Below are positions 17,997 to 25,696 of a stretch of 64,000 nt of DNA, one piece after another. This DNA is from Leptospira kobayashii. GTDB taxonomy: Bacteria > Spirochaetota > Leptospiria > Leptospirales > Leptospiraceae. The stretch is taken from assembly GCF_003114835.2 (NCBI RefSeq), contig NZ_AP025029.1:186001-250000 (forward strand), read 5' to 3'. Positions within the stretch are counted from its first letter, which is position 1. Each line of letters opens with the position of its first letter. The notes below the pieces were generated by a model, which saw only the letters and a program-made list of their open reading frames with translations, did not search any database and was not told where the DNA came from. The position numbers were made by a program, and so were the translations under genes.

Positions 17997-19933
17997 AGGT
18001 TCTTTTTACCAGCGTTTGTCTCCCATGCCAGATATTCATCATGAATTTTATATTCAGGAATGATGTCTTTGAAGCTCGGGAAAATTTCCTTGTCTTTATT
18101 TGCTTTCGCCAAAGAGAAAAGTTTATTCATCTTATTTTGGAATAGTAGAAGATTATAAGATTCGAGAGGGGCTGCGATCCTGATTTTAGGGTGATGGGTT
18201 TTTTTAATTCCCTCTTGATCTAACATAAGTTCTTCGAAGAGTTTTTCCCCGGGACGAAGTCCTGTGAATTCGATTTTTATATCCTGGTGAGGAGTATACC
18301 CCGACAGTCGGATCATCTCTTCGGCAAGAGATACGATTTTTACCGGTTCTCCCATATCGAGTATGAAAATCTCGCCGTGTTCTCCCATGGATCCTGCCTG
18401 CAAAACCAATTGAGTTGCTTCCGGTATGGTCATAAAGTAGCGGATGACTTCCGGGTGGGTGACTGTCACGGGTCCACCTCTTTTGATTTGTTCCCGGAAA
18501 CGGGGTATTACCGATCCGTTGGAGCCCAAAACGTTTCCGAAACGAACCGTAATGAATTTGGTTCTGGAATTTTGAGAAATATGTTGTAAATAAAGTTCCG
18601 CCGCTCGTTTAGAAGCTCCCATTACGTTTACAGGATTCACCGCTTTGTCCGTGGAAATGAGAACAAAGCGTTCTACGCCCGTTAGGCGGGATACGTCGGC
18701 GACGTTTTTCGTTCCCATTACGTTATTCAATACTGCTTCGCAAGGATTGATTTCCATCATGGGAACATGTTTATATGCTGCGGAATGAAAAACCACAGAG
18801 GGTTTGTGCTCTTCGAATACCGAAGAAAGTCTGGAAAGATTTTTCACATCCGCCATAACAGGTTTGAATTCGATACCGAATTCGGCAAAATTTTTCCTAA
18901 GCTCGTAATCAATTTCGTATAACGGGGTTTCTGCGGCATCCAAAAGGATTAGGGAACGCGGTCTGAACAATGCAACTTGTCGGCAGATTTCGGAACCTAT
19001 GGAACCTCCGGCGCCTGTAACAAGGATGTCTTTTCCTTCCAGATAGGATCTGATGGATTCCACTTCCAGATCCACTGTAGGCCGTCCCAATAAATCTTCC
19101 ACTTGCACTTCCCTAAGTTGAGTGATCTTCGGTTTGTCCGAAATATAATCACCAAACGAAGGTAAGATTTTAAATTCAATACCTGCGGAGTCGCAAATCT
19201 TCATCAGTTTGCTCACAATCCTTCCGTCAGGTTGCGAAACAGTCATGATCACTTTTTTGATTCCGAATTTATAAATAAAATCTTCCGCGCTTTCGGAAAT
19301 ACCTAAGATCGGCACTCCCTGAATGTATCCGCCTACTTTGGAAGGATTGTCATCCAAAAATCCTACAGGATGCAGATCAAGTTCGCTATGCCTTCTGATT
19401 TCGGATAAGAAAGTAACACCTAACTTGCCCGCACCGACCAGTAGGATAGGAATTCCGTCCTTGGCTCCCGCTCTGAAAATCTGATCCCGGATCATCCTCC
19501 AACTCAAACTTCTTAAACATAAAAATCCGAGAAGGATGAGGGTGTCGAGAATCGGAACCATCCTGGAGATTTGGGAAAATCGATTGTAAAATAAGATCGC
19601 AATGGTGGAAACCAAAGAGGACAAAATGGTCGCCTTGATGATTTCCAATAGGTCGTGGAGAGAAGCATAAGACCAAAGGGATTTGTAAATTCCGGAAAGA
19701 AAAAACACCACCGAACGGCTGATCACTACAATCGCCGTGCAGGTGAAGAATAATTCCTTGTTTTCCAAAAATCGAAAATCTTCAAATCGCACCAAATGTG
19801 CGAGAAAATAGGACAATACCATGAAGAATATGTCGATTGGGAAAACCCAGTAACGTCTTGGGATTGAATTCATCGCTGGAAATAGTGTAAATTCTGCAAA
19901 ATTCCTTGTAAATACAGAATCTATACCGATCAT
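17993..19933 (-). CDS. CapD/WbpM/FlaA1-type nucleotide-sugar epimerase-dehydratase, membrane form
   Basis: The protein has four N-terminal membrane helices, a CoA-binding-like Rossmann domain (LLVGAGKLGVTFL), and a C-terminal SDR domain with GAGGSIGSEICRQV, HSAAYKHVPMMEINP and the active-site segment VNVMGASKRAAEL. Here Met stands where most SDRs have Tyr, as in the WbpM subgroup. Such enzymes are UDP-GlcNAc 4,6-dehydratases or C4/C5 epimerases for surface glycan sugars. The ATG at 19873 is probably the true start (MNSIPRRYW, just before the first helix); the frame is open to 19933. It is the first gene of the operon with sspB and the permease. Confidence 0.9.
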   Translation of the reverse strand: MIGIDSVFTRNFAEFTLFPAMNSIPRRYWVFPIDIFFMVLSYFLAHLVRFEDFRFLENKELFFTCTAIVVISRSVVFFLSGIYKSLWSYASLHDLLEIIKATILSSLVSTIAILFYNRFSQISRMVPILDTLILLGFLCLRSLSWRMIRDQIFRAGAKDGIPILLVGAGKLGVTFLSEIRRHSELDLHPVGFLDDNPSKVGGYIQGVPILGISESAEDFIYKFGIKKVIMTVSQPDGRIVSKLMKICDSAGIEFKILPSFGDYISDKPKITQLREVQVEDLLGRPTVDLEVESIRSYLEGKDILVTGAGGSIGSEICRQVALFRPRSLILLDAAETPLYEIDYELRKNFAEFGIEFKPVMADVKNLSRLSSVFEEHKPSVVFHSAAYKHVPMMEINPCEAVLNNVMGTKNVADVSRLTGVERFVLISTDKAVNPVNVMGASKRAAELYLQHISQNSRTKFITVRFGNVLGSNGSVIPRFREQIKRGGPVTVTHPEVIRYFMTIPEATQLVLQAGSMGEHGEIFILDMGEPVKIVSLAEEMIRLSGYTPHQDIKIEFTGLRPGEKLFEELMLDQEGIKKTHHPKIRIAAPLESYNLLLFQNKMNKLFSLAKANKDKEIFPSFKDIIPEYKIHDEYLAWETNAGKKNL

Positions 19934-19955
19934 CAGAAAATAGGAAAAAGCTCGT

Positions 19956-20519
19956 TTGAAGTCCTTACTTATTCATCTTTCCGGTCATCTTTCTGCTGAA
20001 CTTGGTTCCGATCTCTATTTGAGAATCAAGGATGCAAGTCTCACCCCCCATTTATTTTGTATTGATTTATCCGCATTGGATTCCGTGGACGAAGTGGGGG
20101 TTGAGTATCTGAAAAAGATCTCTTCCCGCACCAAAGAAACAGGGTCCAAAGTCGCTCTTTCCGGAGTTTCCGAAGAATGGAAAAAGGTTCTGGAAGAATT
20201 CGGGATCGGTTCTTTATTCCCGGGTTTTAAAAGCAGTGCCGAAGCGAAAGAGGACTTGGAAAAAAATCTAATCACCGAACTTCCTGCAAACCAAGCAAGG
20301 CCCGACTTAGAGGAAAAACCGCTTCCGATTTCTGCTCCTGAGCCCGAAGAGACTGAGATTTCTTTGGAGAGAGAAGTGGAAATCAAGACGGTATTCTGTC
20401 CGGAGTGCGGCCAAACTTTGAAATGGTCCAGACCAGGAGATTATAAATGTCCTTCTTGTTCTTCCAAATTTCTAATCAATCCGAAAGGATGGGTTTCCGT
20501 TTACGAAAGACTCATTTAA
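19956..20519 (+). CDS. STAS domain protein with C-terminal zinc ribbon
   Basis: The 187-residue protein starts at TTG 19956 with AGGA ten bases upstream. Residues 1-95 look like a STAS domain (anti-anti-sigma type, with FCIDLSALDSVDEVGVEYL). An acidic Pro/Glu-rich linker (about 100-140) follows, then a zinc ribbon with Cys148, Cys151, Cys165 and Cys168 in CPEC...CPSC. STAS proteins of this kind switch between phosphorylated and free states to bind kinases. A zinc ribbon attached to one is uncommon. It diverges from capD and its stop overlaps the convergent hrpB by four bases. The STAS Ser (in LDSVDEVG) could be the phosphosite; this is inference. Confidence 0.7.
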   Translation: MKSLLIHLSGHLSAELGSDLYLRIKDASLTPHLFCIDLSALDSVDEVGVEYLKKISSRTKETGSKVALSGVSEEWKKVLEEFGIGSLFPGFKSSAEAKEDLEKNLITELPANQARPDLEEKPLPISAPEPEETEISLEREVEIKTVFCPECGQTLKWSRPGDYKCPSCSSKFLINPKGWVSVYERLI

Positions 20520-23008
20520 CTTCTGTTCTTCGTTTTCTTTGTAGGAACTGCTTCCCAGGGAGAATCCGGCCAGGGGTGTCTCGGGTATCTGCCCTTTAAT
20601 TCTTTTTTGACTTCGTGATAAGTCACGTCCCAAAAATTTTCCAAGTCCCGGGTCACTTGTACGGGACGTCTTGCCGGAGAAAGCAAATGGAGTAGTATTT
20701 CCACCTTTCCACCTGCAATCTTCGGGACTTTACGCATTCCGAACATCTCTTGCAATTTCACGGAAACGGATGCTCCTTCCCGGGAGTATTCGATCGGAAT
20801 CGTTGACCCGCTGGGCACAGTTAGGTGAGTAGGCGTTTCCTTTTTTAGTATTTCCAATTCGGAATAGGTCAGCCGGGAAGACAATGCATTCAAAAAATCA
20901 AGCTTGTACGGATCTAAGGAAGCGGATTCCAAAGAATAAAAGGGGAGTAACCAATCTCCTATTTCTTCCTGGAGTTTTTCTTCCGAAAATTCGGGGAAAG
21001 AAAATCCGTTTTCTTTTAAGATCAGGATACGATTCAGAAAGGAAGAGATTTTATCATCCTTTTCGAAATAGGGATAAAAAGATTCTTTTCTCCAAAAGGA
21101 TATGACAGCTTCTCCTTTTTCCTCTTTGGAAAAACCGGTGGATTTTGCCGAGCGGGAAAGAATGATTTCTCCCAAAAACTTATTTTGCACGAAACGAATT
21201 AATTTCGTTTTTCTCTCCGTTTCCTCTATAACGGGATTTAGGTGTTCCGAAACTTTTTCGGAATGAAGTTTTAATATTTCCTCTTCGTTCAATTCGCAAT
21301 AAAGACGAACCTTCGCTTCCGTTCCATCTCCGTCCGAATCCAATACAAGTATCCATTCCGGCAAATCTAAGCCCCCCGCATCCGCAAGAACCGCACCTTT
21401 CCCATTGAATAATTTGTATTTATTCGAATCAGCTGTTCTTCGTTTTGCGATTCTGTCCGGAAATGCGAAACTTAAGGCTCCTGCAATCGAGAGATTTTGT
21501 TTCGGTTTTTCGGGTAAATCATTCAGGATCTTTTCTATCTGGCGAATGCTTTGTTCGATTCTGGATTTTAAATTGAAATCGGATACATTTCCTTTTTGCC
21601 ATGCTTCCCACCGGGACAAAAACTTAAGGTTGGTTCCGGAAGTCCCCAAAATATCCTTTTCGGAGAGCAGAGCGGATAATTTTGCAAGAGGAAGATCACT
21701 TCCGTTGAACAGACAGCACATAGCGGAAAGTCTTGCGGAAAGGGGAAGGCGTAAAGTAGAGATCCCCAGATCGGTGATTTTCTCCTTCTGATCAAGCAAA
21801 CCTAATGTTTGTAAAATGGCAACAGACTCTTTAACGGCACCTTGCGAAGGTTTATCGAGAAGGGGTAGATCGTTTAATTCTTCTCCCCATTTTTTAGAAA
21901 GTAAGACTAGTCCGGACACATCCGCTTCCAAAATTTCGGGAGGGTGGGAAATGGGAAAATCCTTTTCTTCTTCTTCGGACCAAAGTCGAATCGCGGTTCC
22001 TTCCGATTCCCTTCCTGCACGGCCTGATCTCTGTTTGGCGGAATTCAAGCTGATTCTTTTTTTTTCCAACCGGGAAAGCCCCGATCTGGGATCAAAAATC
22101 ATTCTTTTGCAAAACCCGGTGTCCACTACGATCTTTACTCCGGGGATGGTGAGAGAAGTTTCCGCAATATTTGTGGAGAGGATTAATTTTCTTTGGCCCT
22201 GTTTCGGAGGTGAAAATACTTCCACTTGATTTTCCAAACGCATTTCACCGTAAAGTTTCAATATGGATATGTTTGAGATTGCTTTATTTGCAAAAACATC
22301 GCTTAGTATGCGTTCCGCTGTATGGATTTCGGAAACCCCTGAGAAAAAAACAAGAACATCTCCTTCCGACTGTGATAGGATTTGCGGAATCAGTTCTCCG
22401 ATCCTGTCGGTTACTCTTCTTCCGGAAGATCCAGTATAACGAATATTAACCGGGAACATCCTGCCGCTTGTTTGGATCCTATTTGCCTGAATCTCTTTGG
22501 CTTTCCAATCTGTCCCTTCGAGTGTTGCGGACATAACTAGAATTTTCAGATCGGGTCGGAAGATCTCGGTGCATCTTCGGCAAAGTGCAAAACAAAAATC
22601 AGAATCCAGATTTCTCTCGTGAAATTCATCAAAAACAATCAATTCATAATCGGAAAGTTCCGGATCTTCGACTAACATCTTGGAAAGAATCCCGTCGGTA
22701 ACTAGTTCCAGTTTCGTATCTTTGCCGATTTTGGATTCAAACCGAATCCGATAACCGATTGTGTTGCCGACTTCTTCTCCCAAAACCCGACTCATCCGGA
22801 TCGCCGCATTACGCGCTGCAAGGCGACGAGGTTCCAAAATCAGAATTTTTTTTTTGAATTTTCCCGATCGTAAGATTTCAATCGGCAAAACAGTGGTTTT
22901 ACCGGAACCGGGAGGGGCTTCCAGCACGGTTAGATTGTGTTTTTGGAGTGAATCTAAAATTTCATCCAGATGGTCTTGGATGGGATATCGCTCAGAGGTG
23001 TTTTGCAT
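20516..23008 (-). CDS. hrpB: ATP-dependent RNA helicase HrpB
   Basis: This 830-residue DExH helicase has the Walker A motif PPGSGKTTVLP near residue 40, motif II DEFHERN, motif III SATLEG, motif V STNIAETSLTIPG and motif VI QRSGRAGRE. HA2 and OB-like regions follow, and then the HrpB-specific C-terminal domain ending in YPRHPWPDSPWEAVP. The length and the C-terminal signature identify HrpB, not HrpA. The substrate RNA in cells is unknown. The gene is divergent from the hip operon; the operator cluster begins about 95 bases upstream of its ATG, so the hip repressor might also touch hrpB transcription, which is speculative. Confidence 0.93.
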   Translation of the reverse strand: MQNTSERYPIQDHLDEILDSLQKHNLTVLEAPPGSGKTTVLPIEILRSGKFKKKILILEPRRLAARNAAIRMSRVLGEEVGNTIGYRIRFESKIGKDTKLELVTDGILSKMLVEDPELSDYELIVFDEFHERNLDSDFCFALCRRCTEIFRPDLKILVMSATLEGTDWKAKEIQANRIQTSGRMFPVNIRYTGSSGRRVTDRIGELIPQILSQSEGDVLVFFSGVSEIHTAERILSDVFANKAISNISILKLYGEMRLENQVEVFSPPKQGQRKLILSTNIAETSLTIPGVKIVVDTGFCKRMIFDPRSGLSRLEKKRISLNSAKQRSGRAGRESEGTAIRLWSEEEEKDFPISHPPEILEADVSGLVLLSKKWGEELNDLPLLDKPSQGAVKESVAILQTLGLLDQKEKITDLGISTLRLPLSARLSAMCCLFNGSDLPLAKLSALLSEKDILGTSGTNLKFLSRWEAWQKGNVSDFNLKSRIEQSIRQIEKILNDLPEKPKQNLSIAGALSFAFPDRIAKRRTADSNKYKLFNGKGAVLADAGGLDLPEWILVLDSDGDGTEAKVRLYCELNEEEILKLHSEKVSEHLNPVIEETERKTKLIRFVQNKFLGEIILSRSAKSTGFSKEEKGEAVISFWRKESFYPYFEKDDKISSFLNRILILKENGFSFPEFSEEKLQEEIGDWLLPFYSLESASLDPYKLDFLNALSSRLTYSELEILKKETPTHLTVPSGSTIPIEYSREGASVSVKLQEMFGMRKVPKIAGGKVEILLHLLSPARRPVQVTRDLENFWDVTYHEVKKELKGRYPRHPWPDSPWEAVPTKKTKNRS

Positions 23009-23102
23009 CTTTCTTTTGTTCTACAGGAAATCAAATATCAGCTTCTTCTGCGCGTTAAATTTACGAATTCGGGAAAATCCGTTACCTAGGTAGATGAGTT
23101 TT

Positions 23103-23120
23103 TCGCCCCGAACGGGTATA
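23103..23120. promoter_or_regulatory. operator O1 of hipBST (degenerate left arm)
   Basis: The right half, CGGGTATA, is identical to that of O2, while the left half keeps only CCCG. Its centre (23111.5) lies 41 bp from that of O2, so it is the distal, weaker site of a regularly spaced set. It is presumably bound by the HTH protein HipB. Confidence 0.6.
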
Positions 23121-23134
23121 GTTTTACTATAGTT

Positions 23135-23163
23135 TTGTTATTTTATACCCGAACGGGTATAAA
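23135..23163 (+). promoter_or_regulatory. predicted sigma-70 promoter of hipBST
   Basis: A -35 box TTGTTA (23135-23140) and a -10 box TATAAA (23158-23163) are 17 bp apart. Operator O2 fills the end of the spacer and overlaps the -10 box, so bound repressor would exclude RNA polymerase. The start of transcription would be near 23170. Confidence 0.55.
23144..23161. promoter_or_regulatory. operator O2 of hipBST, TATACCCG-AA-CGGGTATA
   Basis: An 18-bp inverted repeat with two perfect 8-bp arms around a central AA. The pattern TATACC...GGTATA resembles the known HipB operator type (TATCC...GGATA in E. coli), with one extra base in each arm. It overlaps the predicted -10 box. Confidence 0.8.
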
Positions 23164-23183
23164 ATACTTGATTAAGCTGTGAT

Positions 23184-23201
23184 TATACCCGATCAGGTAT
23201 A
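23184..23201. promoter_or_regulatory. operator O3 of hipBST, overlaps ribosome binding site
   Basis: The sequence TATACCCGATCAGGTATA is a near-perfect 18-bp dyad whose centre (23192.5) is 40 bp from that of O2. It contains the AGG at 23195-23197, the only candidate Shine-Dalgarno for the hipB ATG at 23205, so the operator and the ribosome binding site are the same DNA. Confidence 0.75.
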
Positions 23202-23204
23202 ATA

Positions 23205-23426
23205 ATGGAAGACCAGGATCTCATTCAATTTGTAAAAAACCAACGCAAAAAGCACAAAATGAGCCAAGAGGATTTGGCTCGTACGACCGGTGTGGGGCTT
23301 AGGTTTGTACGGGATTTGGAACAAGGCAAAAAGAGCCTTCGGCTGGATAAACTCAACCAAGTTCTATCCGCCTTTGGTCATGAAATGGTTCCCCGTCGTA
23401 CCAAAAGATCCTGGGAAAATCCATGA
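23205..23426 (+). CDS. hipB: HipB-like XRE-family antitoxin/repressor
   Basis: A 73-residue helix-turn-helix protein of the Xre/Cro class, with KMSQEDLARTTGVGLRFVRDLEQ as the HTH (about residues 18-41) followed by the dimer helix region. It matches HipB in length and in the pattern LRLDKLNQVLSAFG. It should bind the three palindromes in front of the gene and repress the operon, with stronger repression when the other Hip proteins are present. The stop overlaps the next start by four bases (ATGA at 23423-23426). In the E. coli HipBST system HipB alone does not neutralise the toxin; HipS does. Whether this is so here is not visible. Confidence 0.85.
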   Translation: MEDQDLIQFVKNQRKKHKMSQEDLARTTGVGLRFVRDLEQGKKSLRLDKLNQVLSAFGHEMVPRRTKRSWENP

Positions 23427-23740
23427 GAAGAGGTAAGGTCTATTTTCAAAACATACAGGCCGGATTTGTGGGAGAAGATGAAGAAGGGTATTTTTTTCAG
23501 TATGATTCAGAATACCTTCGGCATGCGAATTCTTCCTCAATCAGTTTCACTCTTCCCAAAAGAGAAGAAATTTACCGTTCCAAAACTTTGTTCCCATTTT
23601 TTGACGGGTTGATCCCGGAAGGATGGCTTCTCGAAATTACAATCAAAGAATGGAAGCTTGATCCCAGAGATCGACTTTCTTTATTGTTAAGTGTATGCCA
23701 GGATTGTATCGGAGCTGTCAGTGTCGTCGGAGAAGAGTGA
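23423..23740 (+). CDS. hipS: HipS-like protein (separate HipA N-terminal subdomain), probable antitoxin
   Basis: This 105-residue protein corresponds to only the N-terminal subdomain of HipA (the HipA_N/couple_hipA region). It begins with a strand pair (GKVYFQNIQAGFVGE) and contains the family signature LFPFFDGLIPEGWLLE with Trp68. In known HipBST systems the free-standing HipS is the antitoxin, and a Trp in this loop is reported to reach into the kinase active site. Trp68 is placed to do the same. The gene is a complete short frame with its own stop, not a frameshifted hipA, because hipT has a new ATG and a proper N-terminus six bases later. Confidence 0.85.
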   Translation: MRRGKVYFQNIQAGFVGEDEEGYFFQYDSEYLRHANSSSISFTLPKREEIYRSKTLFPFFDGLIPEGWLLEITIKEWKLDPRDRLSLLLSVCQDCIGAVSVVGEE

Positions 23741-23746
23741 TCGTAT

Positions 23747-24673
23747 ATGAATTGTTATTTTTGTGCGAAACCATCCGAAAAACCGTTTCATTCGGTTTGC
23801 GCTAAAAAACTTTTCGGTAAGTCTTCTTATCCTTCTCTTTCATTGGAATTTTCCGAGATTCAAGAATTAGCAAAACAGAATGTACTTTCCCGGGTCACTG
23901 TCCCGGGTGTTCAACCGAAGATTTCTTTGGAGTTGAAGCTCCAGGATAAAAATGTAAGCAGACTTACAATCGTGGGATTTATGGGAGACTATATTTTAAA
24001 ACCGCCTTCGCTTCAGTTTCGAAATCTACCTGAAAACGAACATTTGACTATGTTGCTTGCGGAAGAATTCGGAATCGATACGGCGGTTTCTTCTCTGATC
24101 CCGCTTAAATCGGGAGAACTTTCTTTTTTAAGCAAACGTTTCGATCGACATAACCGTCGTAAATTGGCGCAAGAGGATTTTTGTCAATTATCAGAGCGAC
24201 TAACAGAAGATAAATACAAAGGATCTTATGAGGGGATAGGAAAATTGATCCGTCAGTATACGAATGCGCCGGGAATTGAAACGGTTCGTTTTTTCGAATT
24301 GGTAATTTTTTCCTATCTGACGGGAAACTCGGATATGCATCTGAAGAATTTTTCCCTTCTAACGGAAGAAGACGGAAATATCAGATTGGCTCCGGCTTAT
24401 GATTTGCTTTCCATAACAATTTTTCATAAAGAAGATCCGGAAGAGTTGGCACTCAGCCTGAACGGAAAGAAAAATAAAATCCAAAGAAAAGATATTTTAT
24501 CCTTTGGAGAATCCTTGAAAATCCATCCAATTGCTCTGGAAAAAATTTTGGAGAGAATCCGATCTATGGAAGAGAGGTTACTGGCCCGGATTTCCAATTA
24601 TCCGTTCTGCAAAGAAATACTTTCCGAATATTCCGAATTGATTAGAAAAAGATATAGGATTCTATTTGCCTAA
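23747..24673 (+). CDS. hipT: HipT-like serine/threonine kinase toxin
   Basis: A 308-residue HipA-family kinase without the N-terminal subdomain. The Gly-rich loop is VTVPGVQPK (residues 50-58), ATP-binding Lys85 lies in YILKP, the catalytic loop is GNSDMHLKN (Asp196, Asn201), and the metal site is Asp219 in LAPAYDLL, so the kinase core is complete. Known HipT phosphorylates tryptophanyl-tRNA synthetase and is controlled by two Ser residues in a Ser-x-Ser loop. Here the matching positions are Thr51 and Pro53. The N-terminus has Cys3, Cys6, His15 and Cys18, a possible zinc knuckle. The target is unknown. It is the third gene of the operon. Confidence 0.85.
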   Translation: MNCYFCAKPSEKPFHSVCAKKLFGKSSYPSLSLEFSEIQELAKQNVLSRVTVPGVQPKISLELKLQDKNVSRLTIVGFMGDYILKPPSLQFRNLPENEHLTMLLAEEFGIDTAVSSLIPLKSGELSFLSKRFDRHNRRKLAQEDFCQLSERLTEDKYKGSYEGIGKLIRQYTNAPGIETVRFFELVIFSYLTGNSDMHLKNFSLLTEEDGNIRLAPAYDLLSITIFHKEDPEELALSLNGKKNKIQRKDILSFGESLKIHPIALEKILERIRSMEERLLARISNYPFCKEILSEYSELIRKRYRILFA

Positions 24674-24705
24674 CGATTGTTTTTTGGCATCGACCCAAAC
24701 ACAGA

Positions 24706-25215
24706 TTAAGTCAATAGAATGGCAGTGAAAAACAAAATCAGCGAAACAACCGAAGCAACGGTACGGATCGTGTGCAAACGATTCCATGGTTTTTCAAATT
24801 CCAATCTTGCCATTGCAATTTCCGCTTCGGTAGAGTTTTTCCCGTTGAAGTTTGCCAGTTTATTGTTCAAAGGTACATTGCCCGCAACGGTCAAACCGAA
24901 GGGACCGGCAATATAGAATACGGAAGAAGCGGCTAAAAGATAAAATCGCAAAGAGCCCGGATGATCCGGTGTATTATTTCCATACAGAAATGTCAAAATA
25001 GGGAGAAGAACCGCAGGTCCTAAAAATGTAAGTAGGAAAAAAGGATTTTGAATGACTTCATTGATTTCCTGCATAACCCGTACATATTCCGAATCTTTCA
25101 GACGATGTAACGCCCAGTTGACGGATACGGAATAACCGAAAAATACTCCCGCAAGTAGTGCCGTTAACGTACCTGTGATGAGGAAAAGGATGGTTTCCCA
25201 TGTCATTATTTGCAT
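24706..25215 (-). CDS. DUF1772 family membrane protein
   Basis: The 169-residue protein has four membrane helices (about 7-28, 55-78, 88-107, 146-168) and the DUF1772 pattern. After helix 1 comes YSVSVNWALHRL, then a loop, then FGLTVAGNVPLNNKLANF, and near the end FEKPWNRLHTIRTVASVVS. DUF1772 is related to the anthrone oxygenase family, but the function in bacteria is unknown. The start is ATG 25215, with an ATG at 25206 as an alternative. It stands alone between the hip operon and the structured non-coding region. Confidence 0.75.
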   Translation of the reverse strand: MQIMTWETILFLITGTLTALLAGVFFGYSVSVNWALHRLKDSEYVRVMQEINEVIQNPFFLLTFLGPAVLLPILTFLYGNNTPDHPGSLRFYLLAASSVFYIAGPFGLTVAGNVPLNNKLANFNGKNSTEAEIAMARLEFEKPWNRLHTIRTVASVVSLILFFTAILLT

Positions 25216-25415
25216 ATAACAATGATATCGGTAACGTTTTTGCCGTCAATTTTTCCGGCTTGGTTGCTGACACTGCACGTTTGAGTAGGAGGATTTGTAA
25301 ATACAGACTGAGCCTCGTAAAATGAATAAAATGTTCGTTAAACTGGAGAGACCTCAGATCTCAATCTGACGAAATTCTTTTTAGAACCGAGCTTCCTTCT
25401 TGACAAATTCGCTTT

Positions 25416-25450
25416 GAATACAACTCTTCAAGTATTGAAGAGTTGTATTC
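25416..25450. repeat. perfect 15-bp inverted repeat, 5-base loop
   Basis: Arms 25416-25430 and 25436-25450 are exactly complementary around the loop AGTAT. There is no T-run after it on either strand, so it is not a standard terminator. It could be an operator, a processed RNA hairpin or a transposase recognition site. Confidence 0.85.
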
Positions 25451-25584
25451 GACCAAAAATCCTCTTTTATTTTTTTCTTCCTTCTTACAACTTCCGAACA
25501 AAATCGCAAAACAACTAATAAAGCTTTCGCCCGGATCGACCGAGCGTTGTCGTCGAGGGAGAGCCGGATAAAGCGCCTGAGAAT

Positions 25585-25611
25585 AGTAGAATATAGTTTT
25601 TATATTCTACT
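25585..25611. repeat. 11-bp AT-rich inverted repeat
   Basis: AGTAGAATATA and its exact complement are separated by GTTTT (25596-25600). It lies inside the otherwise GC-rich structured region. Confidence 0.75.
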
Positions 25612-25665
25612 CTTAAAAGCAAGTGAAGCACTTCTCGCGGTGACGGAGGCAGGGATGCCGGAGTT

Positions 25666-25696
25666 CTCCCGTCGTAACACGGAAGTTACGCGGGAG
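25666..25696. repeat. 12-bp GC-rich hairpin with one bulge
   Basis: CTCCCG (25666-25671), a bulged T, CGTAAC (25673-25678), loop ACGGAA, GTTACG (25685-25690) and CGGGAG (25691-25696) form a strong stem just before the transposase stop. Confidence 0.75.

Noticed and set aside
23423..24673. hipS and hipT as one frameshifted hipA gene
   Set aside because: hipS ends in a normal stop and hipT starts with its own ATG and a Cys-rich N-terminus, and the split matches the known HipBST division.
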